Below, in pieces: positions 26,863 through 35,508 of a DNA stretch of 64,000 nucleotides. The notes under the pieces are model-generated. The model was not told the DNA's origin. It saw only the letters and a program-made list of their open reading frames with translations, and made no database searches. The position numbers and the translations under genes are program-made. Within the stretch, counting starts at the first letter, position 1; every line of letters begins with the position of its first letter. The stretch comes from Planctomycetota bacterium (lineage in GTDB: Bacteria > Planctomycetota > Phycisphaerae > Phycisphaerales > Phycisphaeraceae), in NCBI GenBank assembly GCA_016350165.1, contig CP066225.1, positions 310,001 to 374,000 on the forward strand, read 5' to 3'.

Positions 26863-27489
26863 GTGAATTTAGAGATTCCAGAACCATTACCTCGGAAATT
26901 TTATGATCGCGACACGGTGACGGTAGCGAAGGCGCTGCTGGGACAGAAATTGGTGCGTGTGGATCATGGGACGGGAATGGTGATAGCTGGGATCATTGTG
27001 GAAACCGAGGCCTATCTGGGTGTGATTGATAAGGCTGCACACACGTACAACCACCATAAAACGGAGCGAGTGAGGACGATGTGGGGGGAGCCGGGGCATG
27101 CGTATGTGTATTTCACGTATGGGATGCACCATTGCGTGAATGTGACGACACATGGTCATGGGAGGCCTGAAGCGGTGCTGATTCGGGCTTTGGAGCCTAC
27201 AGATGGGGTTGAGGTGATGTGGGATCGGCGTGAGAAAGCGAAAAAGGAGCGTGATTTGTGCTCTGGTCCTGCGAAATTGACGAAAGCATTGGGGATTACG
27301 CTGGATCTGGATGGTGTGGATGTGACTTGCCCAGATTCACAGTTGTACGTAGCGGGGATGAGAAAGCGGGCCTATTCGGGAGATTTGATCGCGAGTTCGG
27401 AAAGAATTGGGGTTGGATATGCGGAGGAATGGGCAAAAAAGCTATTTAGATTTCATTTAAAGCAGAATCTTCATGTCTCGAAGGGTTGA
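26863..27489 (+). CDS. mpg: 3-methyladenine DNA glycosylase (AAG/MPG family)
   Basis: This base-excision repair glycosylase removes alkylated purines such as 3-methyladenine. Its 208 aa match the usual bacterial length. The catalytic Glu lies in IIVETEAYLG (about residue 48). YFTYGMHHCVNV, ALEPTDG, GPAKLTKALGI and the C-terminal RIGVGYAEEWAKKLFRF are family features. The start is a GTG at 26863 with AAGGG about 7 bp before it, 14 bp after the preceding stop, so it is probably co-transcribed with the cytochrome biogenesis gene by read-through. Confidence 0.93.
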   Translation: MNLEIPEPLPRKFYDRDTVTVAKALLGQKLVRVDHGTGMVIAGIIVETEAYLGVIDKAAHTYNHHKTERVRTMWGEPGHAYVYFTYGMHHCVNVTTHGHGRPEAVLIRALEPTDGVEVMWDRREKAKKERDLCSGPAKLTKALGITLDLDGVDVTCPDSQLYVAGMRKRAYSGDLIASSERIGVGYAEEWAKKLFRFHLKQNLHVSKG

Positions 27490-27606
27490 TTGGGTAGAAT
27501 CTCTGTTAGAATACTTGCCGCTACAGCCCCCTTCGATTGGCATATATAGCTTTGCGAAGGTAAGCTGTTGTCTCAGAAATTCTCTACCCATTTGGATGTT
27601 CTCTCT

Positions 27607-29283
27607 ATGGAATCGACGAATCAAGGTAATTCACAGGATCAGTCTCCGGCTCAGGACGCACAAGCTCAGCCAATTGAGCAACCTACTCAGCCAGAAGTAA
27701 CCCCCGAAACTGCTGCACCAGTTGAACAACCGGCTGCTGCACCGAGTGGTGAAAGTCTCGAGAAAGAGATTGAAGCTGCGTTGGGTGGTCAATCACTAGA
27801 TGAAATCATGCAAGAAGATGCCGCGAAGACGAAAGAACTCGCTGCGGAAGCTGCTGGTGATTCAGAAGGCAAAGATCCGGGTGAATTCCATTCACAAATC
27901 AGGCGTGGCCGCATTGCTGCAATTCGTGGCGATGATGTGTTTATTGATCTAGCAGGCGATGAGTTGAAGTTGCAGGGCGTTGTGCCAGCGGCTCAGTTTG
28001 ATCGACCTCCACGCATTGGTGCGATCATGGACTTTGTCGTCGATCACATTGATGAAGCACAGGGTCTTGTATTCCTCTCACGTGAAGGTGCGATTTCACA
28101 AGCGAACTGGTTACAGTTGAAGCCAGGCATGTCCATTGAAGCTCGTTGTACTGCAACGAACAAAGGTGGCTTGGAGCTTGAACTGGTCGGATCAATCAAA
28201 GGCTTCATGCCTGCGTCACAGATTGATGTTCACCATGTTGAGGATCTTGAACAATTTGTCGGTCAGAAGATGACTGGTGTAGTTCAGGAAATTGATCACA
28301 AAGCAAAACGTGTTGTGCTTTCACGTCGTCAGCAACTCGACAAAGAACGCAAGGCAGCTAAAGATGAACTGCTTGACGAAATCGCAGAAGGCCAGATCCG
28401 TAAAGGTACTGTTCGCTCGATCGTTGATTTCGGAGCATTCGTTGATCTTGGCGGCGTTGATGGTTTGGTACACGTCACTGACATGTCCTATACCCACATC
28501 AGCAAGCCAGCAGACTTTGTGAAGGTTGGCGAAGAAGTTGAAGTTAAGGTTCTAAAACTCGACAAGGAAAAAGATCGCATTTCACTTGGCATGAAGCAAG
28601 TGAAGCCAGATCCATGGTCACTTGTTGAGGGTAAATATAAAGTTGGCGATCAGGTTGAAGGTACGGTTCTTCGTACTGCAAACTTTGGCGCTTTCATTGA
28701 GCTTGAGGCAGGCATTGAAGGCTTGCTACCGATGTCAGAAATGTCATGGGGTCGTGTACGTAAGGCTGAGGATGTTGTGAAGGTTGGCGACAAGGTCCGC
28801 CTCGGCATCATTTCGCTTGACGCAGAAAAGCACAAGATGTCGCTCTCGATCAAAGCTTCACTTGGTGATCCTTGGGTTGGTGCTGAGCATAAGTTTGCGA
28901 AGTTCTCAGTCGTCAAGGGTAAGGTTCTTTCAACGACAAACTTCGGCGCGTTCGTTGAACTTGAATCCGGCATCGAAGGCCTAGTTCATATTTCAGAACT
29001 CTCAGACAAGCGTGTACGCACAGTCGAATCAGTCGTTAAGGCTGGTGATGAGCGTGACTTCCGCGTGATCGAAATTTCTGAAGCTGACCACAAGATCAAG
29101 CTTTCGATCAAGGCAATTGGCAAATCTGAAGAAGAAATCAGTGCTGGCCAACAGCCACGTGATCAGAAGCCTTCACAGATGTCATCCTCCAAGCGTGAAC
29201 GTCCGAAGAACCTCAAATCAGGCCTTGGCGAGGTCGGTGGCATGGGTCTTGGCGGCTTGAAGCTTGAAGACTTCCTGAAATAA
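27607..29283 (+). CDS. rpsA: 30S ribosomal protein S1
   Basis: This mRNA-binding ribosomal protein helps unfold and position messages on the 30S subunit. The 558 aa contain a Gln/Pro/Ala/Glu-rich N-terminal extension (about 1-95) and then five S1 OB-fold repeats, seen as repeating VDFGAFVDL, ANFGAFIEL and TTNFGAFVEL with following GL[VL]H[IV]-type segments. E. coli S1 has six repeats; five or fewer are common in other phyla. The first two repeats are more divergent and correspond to the ribosome-docking part. The ATG at 27607 is chosen; an in-frame TTG at 27568 would add 13 residues. No strong ribosome binding site is seen. Third-position bias is weaker than in neighbours, as expected for a highly expressed gene. 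Confidence 0.93.
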   Translation: MESTNQGNSQDQSPAQDAQAQPIEQPTQPEVTPETAAPVEQPAAAPSGESLEKEIEAALGGQSLDEIMQEDAAKTKELAAEAAGDSEGKDPGEFHSQIRRGRIAAIRGDDVFIDLAGDELKLQGVVPAAQFDRPPRIGAIMDFVVDHIDEAQGLVFLSREGAISQANWLQLKPGMSIEARCTATNKGGLELELVGSIKGFMPASQIDVHHVEDLEQFVGQKMTGVVQEIDHKAKRVVLSRRQQLDKERKAAKDELLDEIAEGQIRKGTVRSIVDFGAFVDLGGVDGLVHVTDMSYTHISKPADFVKVGEEVEVKVLKLDKEKDRISLGMKQVKPDPWSLVEGKYKVGDQVEGTVLRTANFGAFIELEAGIEGLLPMSEMSWGRVRKAEDVVKVGDKVRLGIISLDAEKHKMSLSIKASLGDPWVGAEHKFAKFSVVKGKVLSTTNFGAFVELESGIEGLVHISELSDKRVRTVESVVKAGDERDFRVIEISEADHKIKLSIKAIGKSEEEISAGQQPRDQKPSQMSSSKRERPKNLKSGLGEVGGMGLGGLKLEDFLK

Positions 29284-29334
29284 ATCCACTCGTCCTCGGA
29301 AGTAAAACAACTTCCAACACACGAAATTTCCTAG

Positions 29335-29362
29335 CGGCAGCTCGATTGAGTTGCCGTTTTTT
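29335..29362 (+). terminator. Rho-independent terminator of rpsA
   Basis: CGGCAGCTC (29335-29343) and GAGTTGCCG (29348-29356) form a 9-bp stem with one G-T pair and a 4-nt loop. Six T follow. It lies 51 bp after the rpsA stop. Confidence 0.88.
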
Positions 29363-29395
29363 ATTCCTTGACTGCATCACACTACAATAATAAAC

Positions 29396-30715
29396 ATGTC
29401 CAATATTCCACCAACCAAAGCATCACTTTCTGCACCCGATTTACTCGTCATTGGTTGCGGTGCAGCTGGCTTGTTTGCAGCAATTCATGCCGCTCGCACA
29501 AATCCTAACCTGCGCATAGTCGCGATGGATGGCGCGAAACAAGTTGGAACGAAGATTCTTGTGTCAGGTGGTTCACGCTGCAATGTGACACACCAAAAAG
29601 TGTCGCCAAAGGATTACGCGGGGGCGTCAAAGAATCAGATCAACAAGATATTAAAGTCATATCCGGTCAAACAAACCGTTGCGTTCTTTGAAGAACTTGG
29701 GATAACACTCAAGCAAGAAGCTACAGGGAAGCTATTTCCAACATCTGATTCGGCACGTGATGTTTTGGATGCGTTATTGAATGAATGCAAACGTTTGGAT
29801 ATTACAATCCTGACAAACCATCGTGTCAGTTCTATTCAACCGCTGCACTCACGACCACCCACATCGCCTCAGTTTGAGGTACGAACAGAAAATACGCGTA
29901 TGTTCACACCTCGCGCACTCGTAATTGCAACTGGCGGAAAATCACTGCCTAAATCAGGTTCCGATGGTTTTGGTTATGAACTGATCAAATCCCTCGGGCA
30001 CAATGTTTCTGATACCATTCCTGCCCTTGTACCACTCACATTGCCCAGAACGCATTACCTGACTTCACTCACTGGTTTGTCGTTTGATACGACTCTAACA
30101 CTGACTGCTTCGACGGGTAAAATCCTACATCAGCATACTGCCTCATTACTGCTCACTCACTTCGGCATCTCAGGTCCTGCAGCAATGGATATTTCACGAT
30201 ACCTGATCGAAGCTCGCAAAACTGATCCGGATGCAAAACTTAGTGCATCGATTGCTGATGGCTATACATTCGAGGCACTTGAACAGGCTTTCATTGAGGC
30301 AAGTAAGCAATCGTCAACGACGCATGTCATGAACTTTGTTACCAAATTTTTTATGACACATATCCAAGGTTCGACTCGAATTTTGACTGCTATACTTCGA
30401 GAGGAACTGTCGATTGATCCGGAAACACCGTTATCGCAGCTTAAGCGTGATAGCCGAAGAGCTTTGATCCATACGCTGCTAGCCCTACCCTTGCCTGTCA
30501 CGGGGAATCGTGGGTGGAATTACGCTGAGGTGACTGCTGGAGGCGTGCCTTTGAGTGAATTGAATTTAAAATCTATGAGTTCACGAGTCAATCCAAGCTT
30601 ATATGTGATCGGTGAGATTCTTGATGTGGATGGCCGAATCGGGGGGTTCAACTTCCAATTTGCGTGGTCAACCGGCTACATTGCAGGTACAAAAGCGGCA
30701 GAGGCACTTTCCTAA
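29396..30715 (+). CDS. FAD-dependent oxidoreductase, HI0933/BaiN family
   Basis: This flavoprotein of 439 aa has the N-terminal dinucleotide-binding loop VIGCGAAGLFAAIHAA (about residue 18). It shows the family features GTKILVSGGSRCNVTH, LFPTSDSARDVL, ATGGKSLPKSGSDGFGY, LLTHFGISGPAAMDIS and the C-terminal YVIGEILDVDGRIGGFNFQFAWSTG. The HI0933 family contains reductases of unsettled substrate, including bile-acid and possible quinone or RNA-related roles, so no symbol is given. It stands alone after the rpsA terminator. Confidence 0.9.
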   Translation: MSNIPPTKASLSAPDLLVIGCGAAGLFAAIHAARTNPNLRIVAMDGAKQVGTKILVSGGSRCNVTHQKVSPKDYAGASKNQINKILKSYPVKQTVAFFEELGITLKQEATGKLFPTSDSARDVLDALLNECKRLDITILTNHRVSSIQPLHSRPPTSPQFEVRTENTRMFTPRALVIATGGKSLPKSGSDGFGYELIKSLGHNVSDTIPALVPLTLPRTHYLTSLTGLSFDTTLTLTASTGKILHQHTASLLLTHFGISGPAAMDISRYLIEARKTDPDAKLSASIADGYTFEALEQAFIEASKQSSTTHVMNFVTKFFMTHIQGSTRILTAILREELSIDPETPLSQLKRDSRRALIHTLLALPLPVTGNRGWNYAEVTAGGVPLSELNLKSMSSRVNPSLYVIGEILDVDGRIGGFNFQFAWSTGYIAGTKAAEALS

Positions 30716-30852
30716 GCCATTTGAGGCCGATACGATTTCACACACGGCCATTCATCCCTATCCAAACACCTAGCCGATACGCTACAATAATTCCTAACAT
30801 GCCACTCACACGGCAATGAAGGCACCAGAGAACCAGAGAAGGAAATGCCAAC

Positions 30853-31509
30853 ATGTATCGACAAATCCCAAACATGCTCACAATCCTCAGGCTTATCCTC
30901 TCCGCAATCTTTTTCTTAATCCTCAACCAGTACCGATATGACTCTGCTTCCTCATACGATCTGACGCTTATCGTCGCGATGGTGATTTTCATTCTTGCAG
31001 CGATTACCGATTTGCTTGATGGGCATTATGCTCGCAAGTGGGAAGTCGTCTCGAAATTCGGCCGCATTATGGACCCGTTCTGTGATAAAATCCTCGTCGT
31101 CGGTGCATTTATTTACCTGATGGGTGCTCGCTTTGTGATTCCCGAAAAAGCAGCTGATGGTGAATTCTTCAATATGGTTTCAGGCGTGTACCCATGGATG
31201 GTCGTTGTTATCCTTGCACGTGAACTGCTCGTGACTGGTATCCGCGGCGAACTTGAAGGTGAAGGTATTAACTTCCAAGCGAATAAGTGGGGCAAGATCA
31301 AGATGATTCTTCAATCAATCGTGATCCCAATTGTTCTTTTCATTGTGTTCTTGAATCCAGAAGTTGAAGGCCGCGAGTGGTTGGGCTGGATACGTGACAT
31401 CTTGGTCTATGCAACTGTCCTTGCTACAGTCTTCTCAGGCCTACCCTACATCACTGCTGCATATAAAGTGATGAAAGCTGACACGCCACCATCAACGCCA
31501 GCTTCCTAA
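30853..31509 (+). CDS. pgsA: CDP-diacylglycerol--glycerol-3-phosphate 3-phosphatidyltransferase
   Basis: PgsA makes phosphatidylglycerol phosphate from CDP-diacylglycerol in the inner membrane. This is the first committed step of phosphatidylglycerol and cardiolipin synthesis. The 218 aa have about five to six helices. The CDP-alcohol phosphotransferase motif D-G-x2-A-R-x8-G-x3-D-x3-D is seen exactly around DGHYARKWEVVSKFGRIMD. The start region YRQIPNMLTILRL is typical. It could act on a different alcohol, as the family is broad, but the sequence is closest to PgsA. AAGGAA lies about 9 bp before the ATG. Confidence 0.92.
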   Translation: MYRQIPNMLTILRLILSAIFFLILNQYRYDSASSYDLTLIVAMVIFILAAITDLLDGHYARKWEVVSKFGRIMDPFCDKILVVGAFIYLMGARFVIPEKAADGEFFNMVSGVYPWMVVVILARELLVTGIRGELEGEGINFQANKWGKIKMILQSIVIPIVLFIVFLNPEVEGREWLGWIRDILVYATVLATVFSGLPYITAAYKVMKADTPPSTPAS

Positions 31510-31634
31510 CTTCAACTCATGCATTATTGAGAATATCTCTGTATATAAGCCCATTCATGCATCAAGCCCTATTGGTTTGTTTTGCAATGCCATACAATGC
31601 GCATGTCAATATCTCTAATCACGAGGGCGAAATC

Positions 31635-33053
31635 ATGCATCATTTAATGACAATCATATTTATTGCAACATCAATCACATCGCCATTATTTGCACAGTCC
31701 GAGCAGAACGCTCACACTAAACCAGAAAATGCTTACACAACCGCATCGTTACAAAAAAAACTTGATCAATTAATTGTAGAAATACGTGCGGAAGGTTTAC
31801 CTGCGACTGCTGAAGAATTAAATGATTGGTATCCGATACCTGAAAACAATATGGCGGATCAAATTATTGAAGCCATTGAGTTGTTTGTAGAACCCAATGA
31901 TAATGCTGAAATTATTCCGTTTTTTAATGATTACGAGAGCGTGACAAGATTATCTGGTGCGATTCCTAGTGACATGTTACACAAGATTGAAAGCTTCTTA
32001 AAAATCAATAAGCCTGTTCTGGATGCACTACGTAAAATTAATTTTTCTGGGCCATGCCGATATGCCGCTGACTACTCAGATGGTTTAGGCACAATGCTTC
32101 CGCACCTGGCGCAACTAAGAAATGTCGCTCGTCTTCTTAAACTTGATTCTCTTTACGCAATTCACGAGTCGGACTACGAACGAGCACATCGCAATAACAT
32201 TTTAATTTTAGAGTTAGGCAAATCTTTACAACATGAACCCCTTGGCATATCCGAGTTAGTTGGCATGTCTTTTTATGCGATGGCATTAGACAACATAGAA
32301 TCAGTCTACCGCATCAGTCCACCAAACTTACAAACGACTAAAACCTATCTAAGCAGTTTACCTTCATACAATTTCCCTGAAGATTGGCTTCCAAGTGTTA
32401 TTTTCGATCGTGCTTGCTACATCTCCACTGATTTTGAAAAAGCATGCGAAGTAATAGATGCAATCCCTGACTTACCTAAGCAAATTAATCGTGATTACTA
32501 CTATTTACAGAACAAACTGCTAGTCATCAAAAAATTAAATAAACTCATAAAGCAATATCAGAACAACATCATAGATACGACTTCTTGGGAAGAAGAGATT
32601 CTCTCTATTTCTTATCTGTTTCAGCCAGCGCGTATAACCTTACTTAATTTTGATTCATCAGCAGTCTATTTTTCTATGCAAGAAAAATTGAATACTGCTC
32701 AAATAGCTTTAGCTGCACATCAATACAAACTCAACAACAATACGTTTCCTCAATCATTAGATGATCTCACTCCTACATATATCAAGCATATCAAAACTGA
32801 CTACTACACTTCAAAACCATATCGATACAAATACGATTCAAAAATTGATAGCATCGTCGTCTATTCAATAGGTGATGACGAGGTTGATAATGACGGCCGC
32901 CAGTATATTCCTTATATGGAAGCAACCCGTGGCCGCAAGCCATATATGTTTGATGATGAAGATGAATCCGAACAATTAACTGACATTACATTCACGCTCG
33001 GCTCGTATCAGGAAGCTCACTTCCCAGATGCATTTATAAAACCTGCTGAATAA
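31635..33053 (+). CDS. Secreted protein with pilin-like C-terminal domain, paralogue 1
   Basis: This 472-aa protein has a signal peptide (MHHLMTIIFIATS, ending LFAQS). An alpha-helical domain fills most of the length. The last 130 residues resemble the C-terminal half of planctomycete pseudopilins: YKLNNNTFPQSLDDLTPTYI, then YRYKYD, VVYSIGDDEVDNDG and a final LTDITFTLGSYQEAHFPD. The same order recurs in the proteins at 35509 and 37138, so the three are paralogues. The ATG at 31635 has GAGGG 7 bp upstream; an in-frame start at 31527 adds a non-conserved tail. Location is probably periplasmic or cell surface. The function is unknown. Confidence 0.78.
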   Translation: MHHLMTIIFIATSITSPLFAQSEQNAHTKPENAYTTASLQKKLDQLIVEIRAEGLPATAEELNDWYPIPENNMADQIIEAIELFVEPNDNAEIIPFFNDYESVTRLSGAIPSDMLHKIESFLKINKPVLDALRKINFSGPCRYAADYSDGLGTMLPHLAQLRNVARLLKLDSLYAIHESDYERAHRNNILILELGKSLQHEPLGISELVGMSFYAMALDNIESVYRISPPNLQTTKTYLSSLPSYNFPEDWLPSVIFDRACYISTDFEKACEVIDAIPDLPKQINRDYYYLQNKLLVIKKLNKLIKQYQNNIIDTTSWEEEILSISYLFQPARITLLNFDSSAVYFSMQEKLNTAQIALAAHQYKLNNNTFPQSLDDLTPTYIKHIKTDYYTSKPYRYKYDSKIDSIVVYSIGDDEVDNDGRQYIPYMEATRGRKPYMFDDEDESEQLTDITFTLGSYQEAHFPDAFIKPAE

Positions 33054-33126
33054 AATTCACCTTTACTAACATTTTCAGACATGACCATTTTGATTATGAG
33101 TACAAGATATTCTTGTAAAATTCTAT

Positions 33127-34206
33127 CTATTTGTTCTTTAATCGGCTTATTAACCACTCTTTAAACTTCTTTGCATCTACATCATGCACATAAGTTACTT
33201 CCTTAATCACTTCTTCTTGAACGTCCCCCTCCCCGATTTTCCTAACGATCAAATAATCTTTCATTTCCATTTCCTCATCTGCTTGATCACTTAGTCCTTC
33301 TTCAATTACAGCAGTCATTTGCTCTGTTTTAAAAAGTTCAGGCGCTATAACATACCCTAGTGCAAGCGTGTCGAATGGATTAAAACCCATCCCAATTCCA
33401 GCTCCAAATTCTTGCTCCCATGTATCAAACCAATGCTGTGTTGTTGCGTAAATATAGGCACCTCGCTCTCCGCCGTACTCACGTAGCCAATCAACGTCTT
33501 CTCGAGTAATCCAAACTTTACTCGACACTTCCCAAGGCACAAAAGTCAGTTCAACCTCACTTTCCATAAGTATCCGCATTGCATCAATATCATTTTCAAA
33601 ATTCAGATCTACAAAACCACCTCTCTTACCTTTGTTTGCTTCCATTTCACCGGATAAAAACAACTGACCTTGTCTACGTGATGCAACAATCACAATTGAT
33701 TTAATTTTCTCTATCAATTCAGGGTATTGTTGTATTGTCGTCGCAATATTCGTCACTGGTCCCACAGCTAAGATCACCATTTGCTCATCCGATTTCAATT
33801 CGCTTAAGCTTTTCACCAAAGCATTCACTGCATCATTTTCTACACCGAGTTCTTCAGATGAACTCGCTCCGACATGTACCCCAACATCCTTCAGATCCAT
33901 AGGACCGAACGCTTTAACAATATTCCCACCAATTGCAGCCCCATAGACAACAGGCGAATTTCCAAACACGACACTCACACCGCGAACATCGATTTCCTTC
34001 GATTGAAAACCTGCAATCATCATTAAGCCATCATCTACCTCACCAATACCATTTGCGGGATCAACGTCCATCCAAACGACAATTGGATCACGTTCACTAC
34101 CTGTAACATGTTTCACACGACTTTGTTCTTCACTACAACTCATCAATACATAACTGACGATTATGACCAGAATATAAAACATACGCCGTATTAAATGTTC
34201 ATTCAT
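33127..34206 (-). CDS. Nucleoside hydrolase, secreted or lipoprotein form
   Basis: Nucleoside hydrolases cut the N-glycosidic bond of nucleosides, releasing base and ribose. The 359 aa start with a hydrophobic N-terminus ending SCSEE, so the protein is probably lipidated and faces the periplasm. VWMDVDPANGIGEVDDGLMM is a changed form of the usual D-x-D-x-x-x-D-D calcium site; DP.NGIGE.DD keeps the key aspartates. ILAVGPVTNIA and the later NFENDIDAMRILMES with a metal-ligand Asp also fit the family. The ATG at 34206 is 2 bp after the stop of the upstream kinase-like gene, so the two are translationally coupled. Confidence 0.85.
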   Translation of the reverse strand: MNEHLIRRMFYILVIIVSYVLMSCSEEQSRVKHVTGSERDPIVVWMDVDPANGIGEVDDGLMMIAGFQSKEIDVRGVSVVFGNSPVVYGAAIGGNIVKAFGPMDLKDVGVHVGASSSEELGVENDAVNALVKSLSELKSDEQMVILAVGPVTNIATTIQQYPELIEKIKSIVIVASRRQGQLFLSGEMEANKGKRGGFVDLNFENDIDAMRILMESEVELTFVPWEVSSKVWITREDVDWLREYGGERGAYIYATTQHWFDTWEQEFGAGIGMGFNPFDTLALGYVIAPELFKTEQMTAVIEEGLSDQADEEMEMKDYLIVRKIGEGDVQEEVIKEVTYVHDVDAKKFKEWLISRLKNK

Positions 34207-34208
34207 AA

Positions 34209-35306
34209 TCAACCCCACAAAATGCGCCAATCGCCGTGCACAACAGCATCACGTCCCAATTTCAACAACTCACTGCGCCATTCATTTGTCTTTTCAATTG
34301 GTAACTGTGCCACCCCAGCAATTCTACGAATAACCTCATTTCCAGCGAAACTACTCATGACAGAATTGCCATCCCAGCCATAACCATCCAGAAACTGCTC
34401 AACAGCATCTATTTTATGATTAGACATTGCCATATGTGCAATATACACGCCGACATCAAAGCCGCGATTTCCGACAAAACTAAATTCCCAATCTAATATG
34501 CCACGTCGCCCCTTGCCTCTTTTTATAGGCCAATGCCAACTGCCCGGATAAAAATCGCCATGCAATAATACATCACCCGCGCGACATTCATCACTCAAAT
34601 AAATTTCACCAAGCTCACCTACAGCCTCACGAAGCGGCTCGTCTCTTTTCAAATCGTTAATCGTATCGACCAAATCATTTTCTAAATCATCTAAGCGTTC
34701 ATCCACAACCCTCTGCTTATCCAAAGGCTGCATGAACATATACTCATGATTCAAAAGCCGCATAGATTCATTACTAAAATCAGCACGATCTTCTTTATAG
34801 ATCATCACGCCATGCACGCGTTTAAGAAATTCGCTTAGCCAATCAATTTCTTCACCATTTAACACCCTGCCATCATAAAACGACTTCAAATCACAACCCT
34901 CACCCAAATCCTCAAGCACAAGCAATCGCATATCTGGATCAAAACCGACCAATCCTGGCATACTTTCACCAATGCCATCAAAAATCCTAATCTTCCGATA
35001 GATATGCCACTCACGTTCAACGCGATCCCATGGTGCCGCAATTTCTGGATATTTCTCAACCCAAGGCCGCCCCTGTTTCATAATCAGCCGCCTCTCACCT
35101 CGACCCTCATTCACAATCACGCGCATCACCAGATTCATATTCCCTTCCCCCGCATAACTGACATCTGCAATCTCAGCCATGCCGCCAATCCAACCACGTG
35201 TTTGCAAAACTCCCTTCACGCCAGCAACATCATCAACATCAAGCCAACGAAAACCCGTTTGCTGTTCTAATTTTTCACGCATCATTGTCATATCTTGTGG
35301 ACTCAT
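34209..35306 (-). CDS. Phosphotransferase-family kinase, S-methylthioribose-kinase-like
   Basis: This 365-aa protein kinase-like-fold small-molecule kinase is of the aminoglycoside/choline phosphotransferase type. Its N-lobe GEGNMNLVMRVIV and KQGRPWVEKYPEIAAPWDRVERE resemble 5-methylthioribose kinase (MtnK). The catalytic loop is LLHGDFYPGSWHW and the metal-binding segment is ILDWEFSFVGNRGFDVG. Family resemblance suggests a pentose or methylthio-pentose substrate. It sits 2 bp before the nucleoside hydrolase gene on the same strand, so it may phosphorylate the sugar released by that enzyme. The substrate is inferred from neighbour and motif only, and the two enzymes may be in different compartments. 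Confidence 0.75.
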   Translation of the reverse strand: MSPQDMTMMREKLEQQTGFRWLDVDDVAGVKGVLQTRGWIGGMAEIADVSYAGEGNMNLVMRVIVNEGRGERRLIMKQGRPWVEKYPEIAAPWDRVEREWHIYRKIRIFDGIGESMPGLVGFDPDMRLLVLEDLGEGCDLKSFYDGRVLNGEEIDWLSEFLKRVHGVMIYKEDRADFSNESMRLLNHEYMFMQPLDKQRVVDERLDDLENDLVDTINDLKRDEPLREAVGELGEIYLSDECRAGDVLLHGDFYPGSWHWPIKRGKGRRGILDWEFSFVGNRGFDVGVYIAHMAMSNHKIDAVEQFLDGYGWDGNSVMSSFAGNEVIRRIAGVAQLPIEKTNEWRSELLKLGRDAVVHGDWRILWG

Positions 35307-35508
35307 ATTTTCTCCATTTCCATCTCAACCATCACGGATCGCGCAATCTACACCTTACCCTAACTTTAGTCAGCCACATTGAATGTCAACTTCATCATGA
35401 CATCCCCCATCTCCTTCTAATCATCCACTGCATTCAAGACATAACCCCCTGTTATCCAGCCACACATCTTGTTATCATGACCTTTATTCATAATCCGGAA
35501 CCAACGCA

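Noticed and set aside
33101-33117. A TACAAGA/TCTTGTA inverted repeat between convergent genes
   Set aside because: The stem is AT-rich and only 7 bp, with no strong T-run, so it was not called as a terminator.
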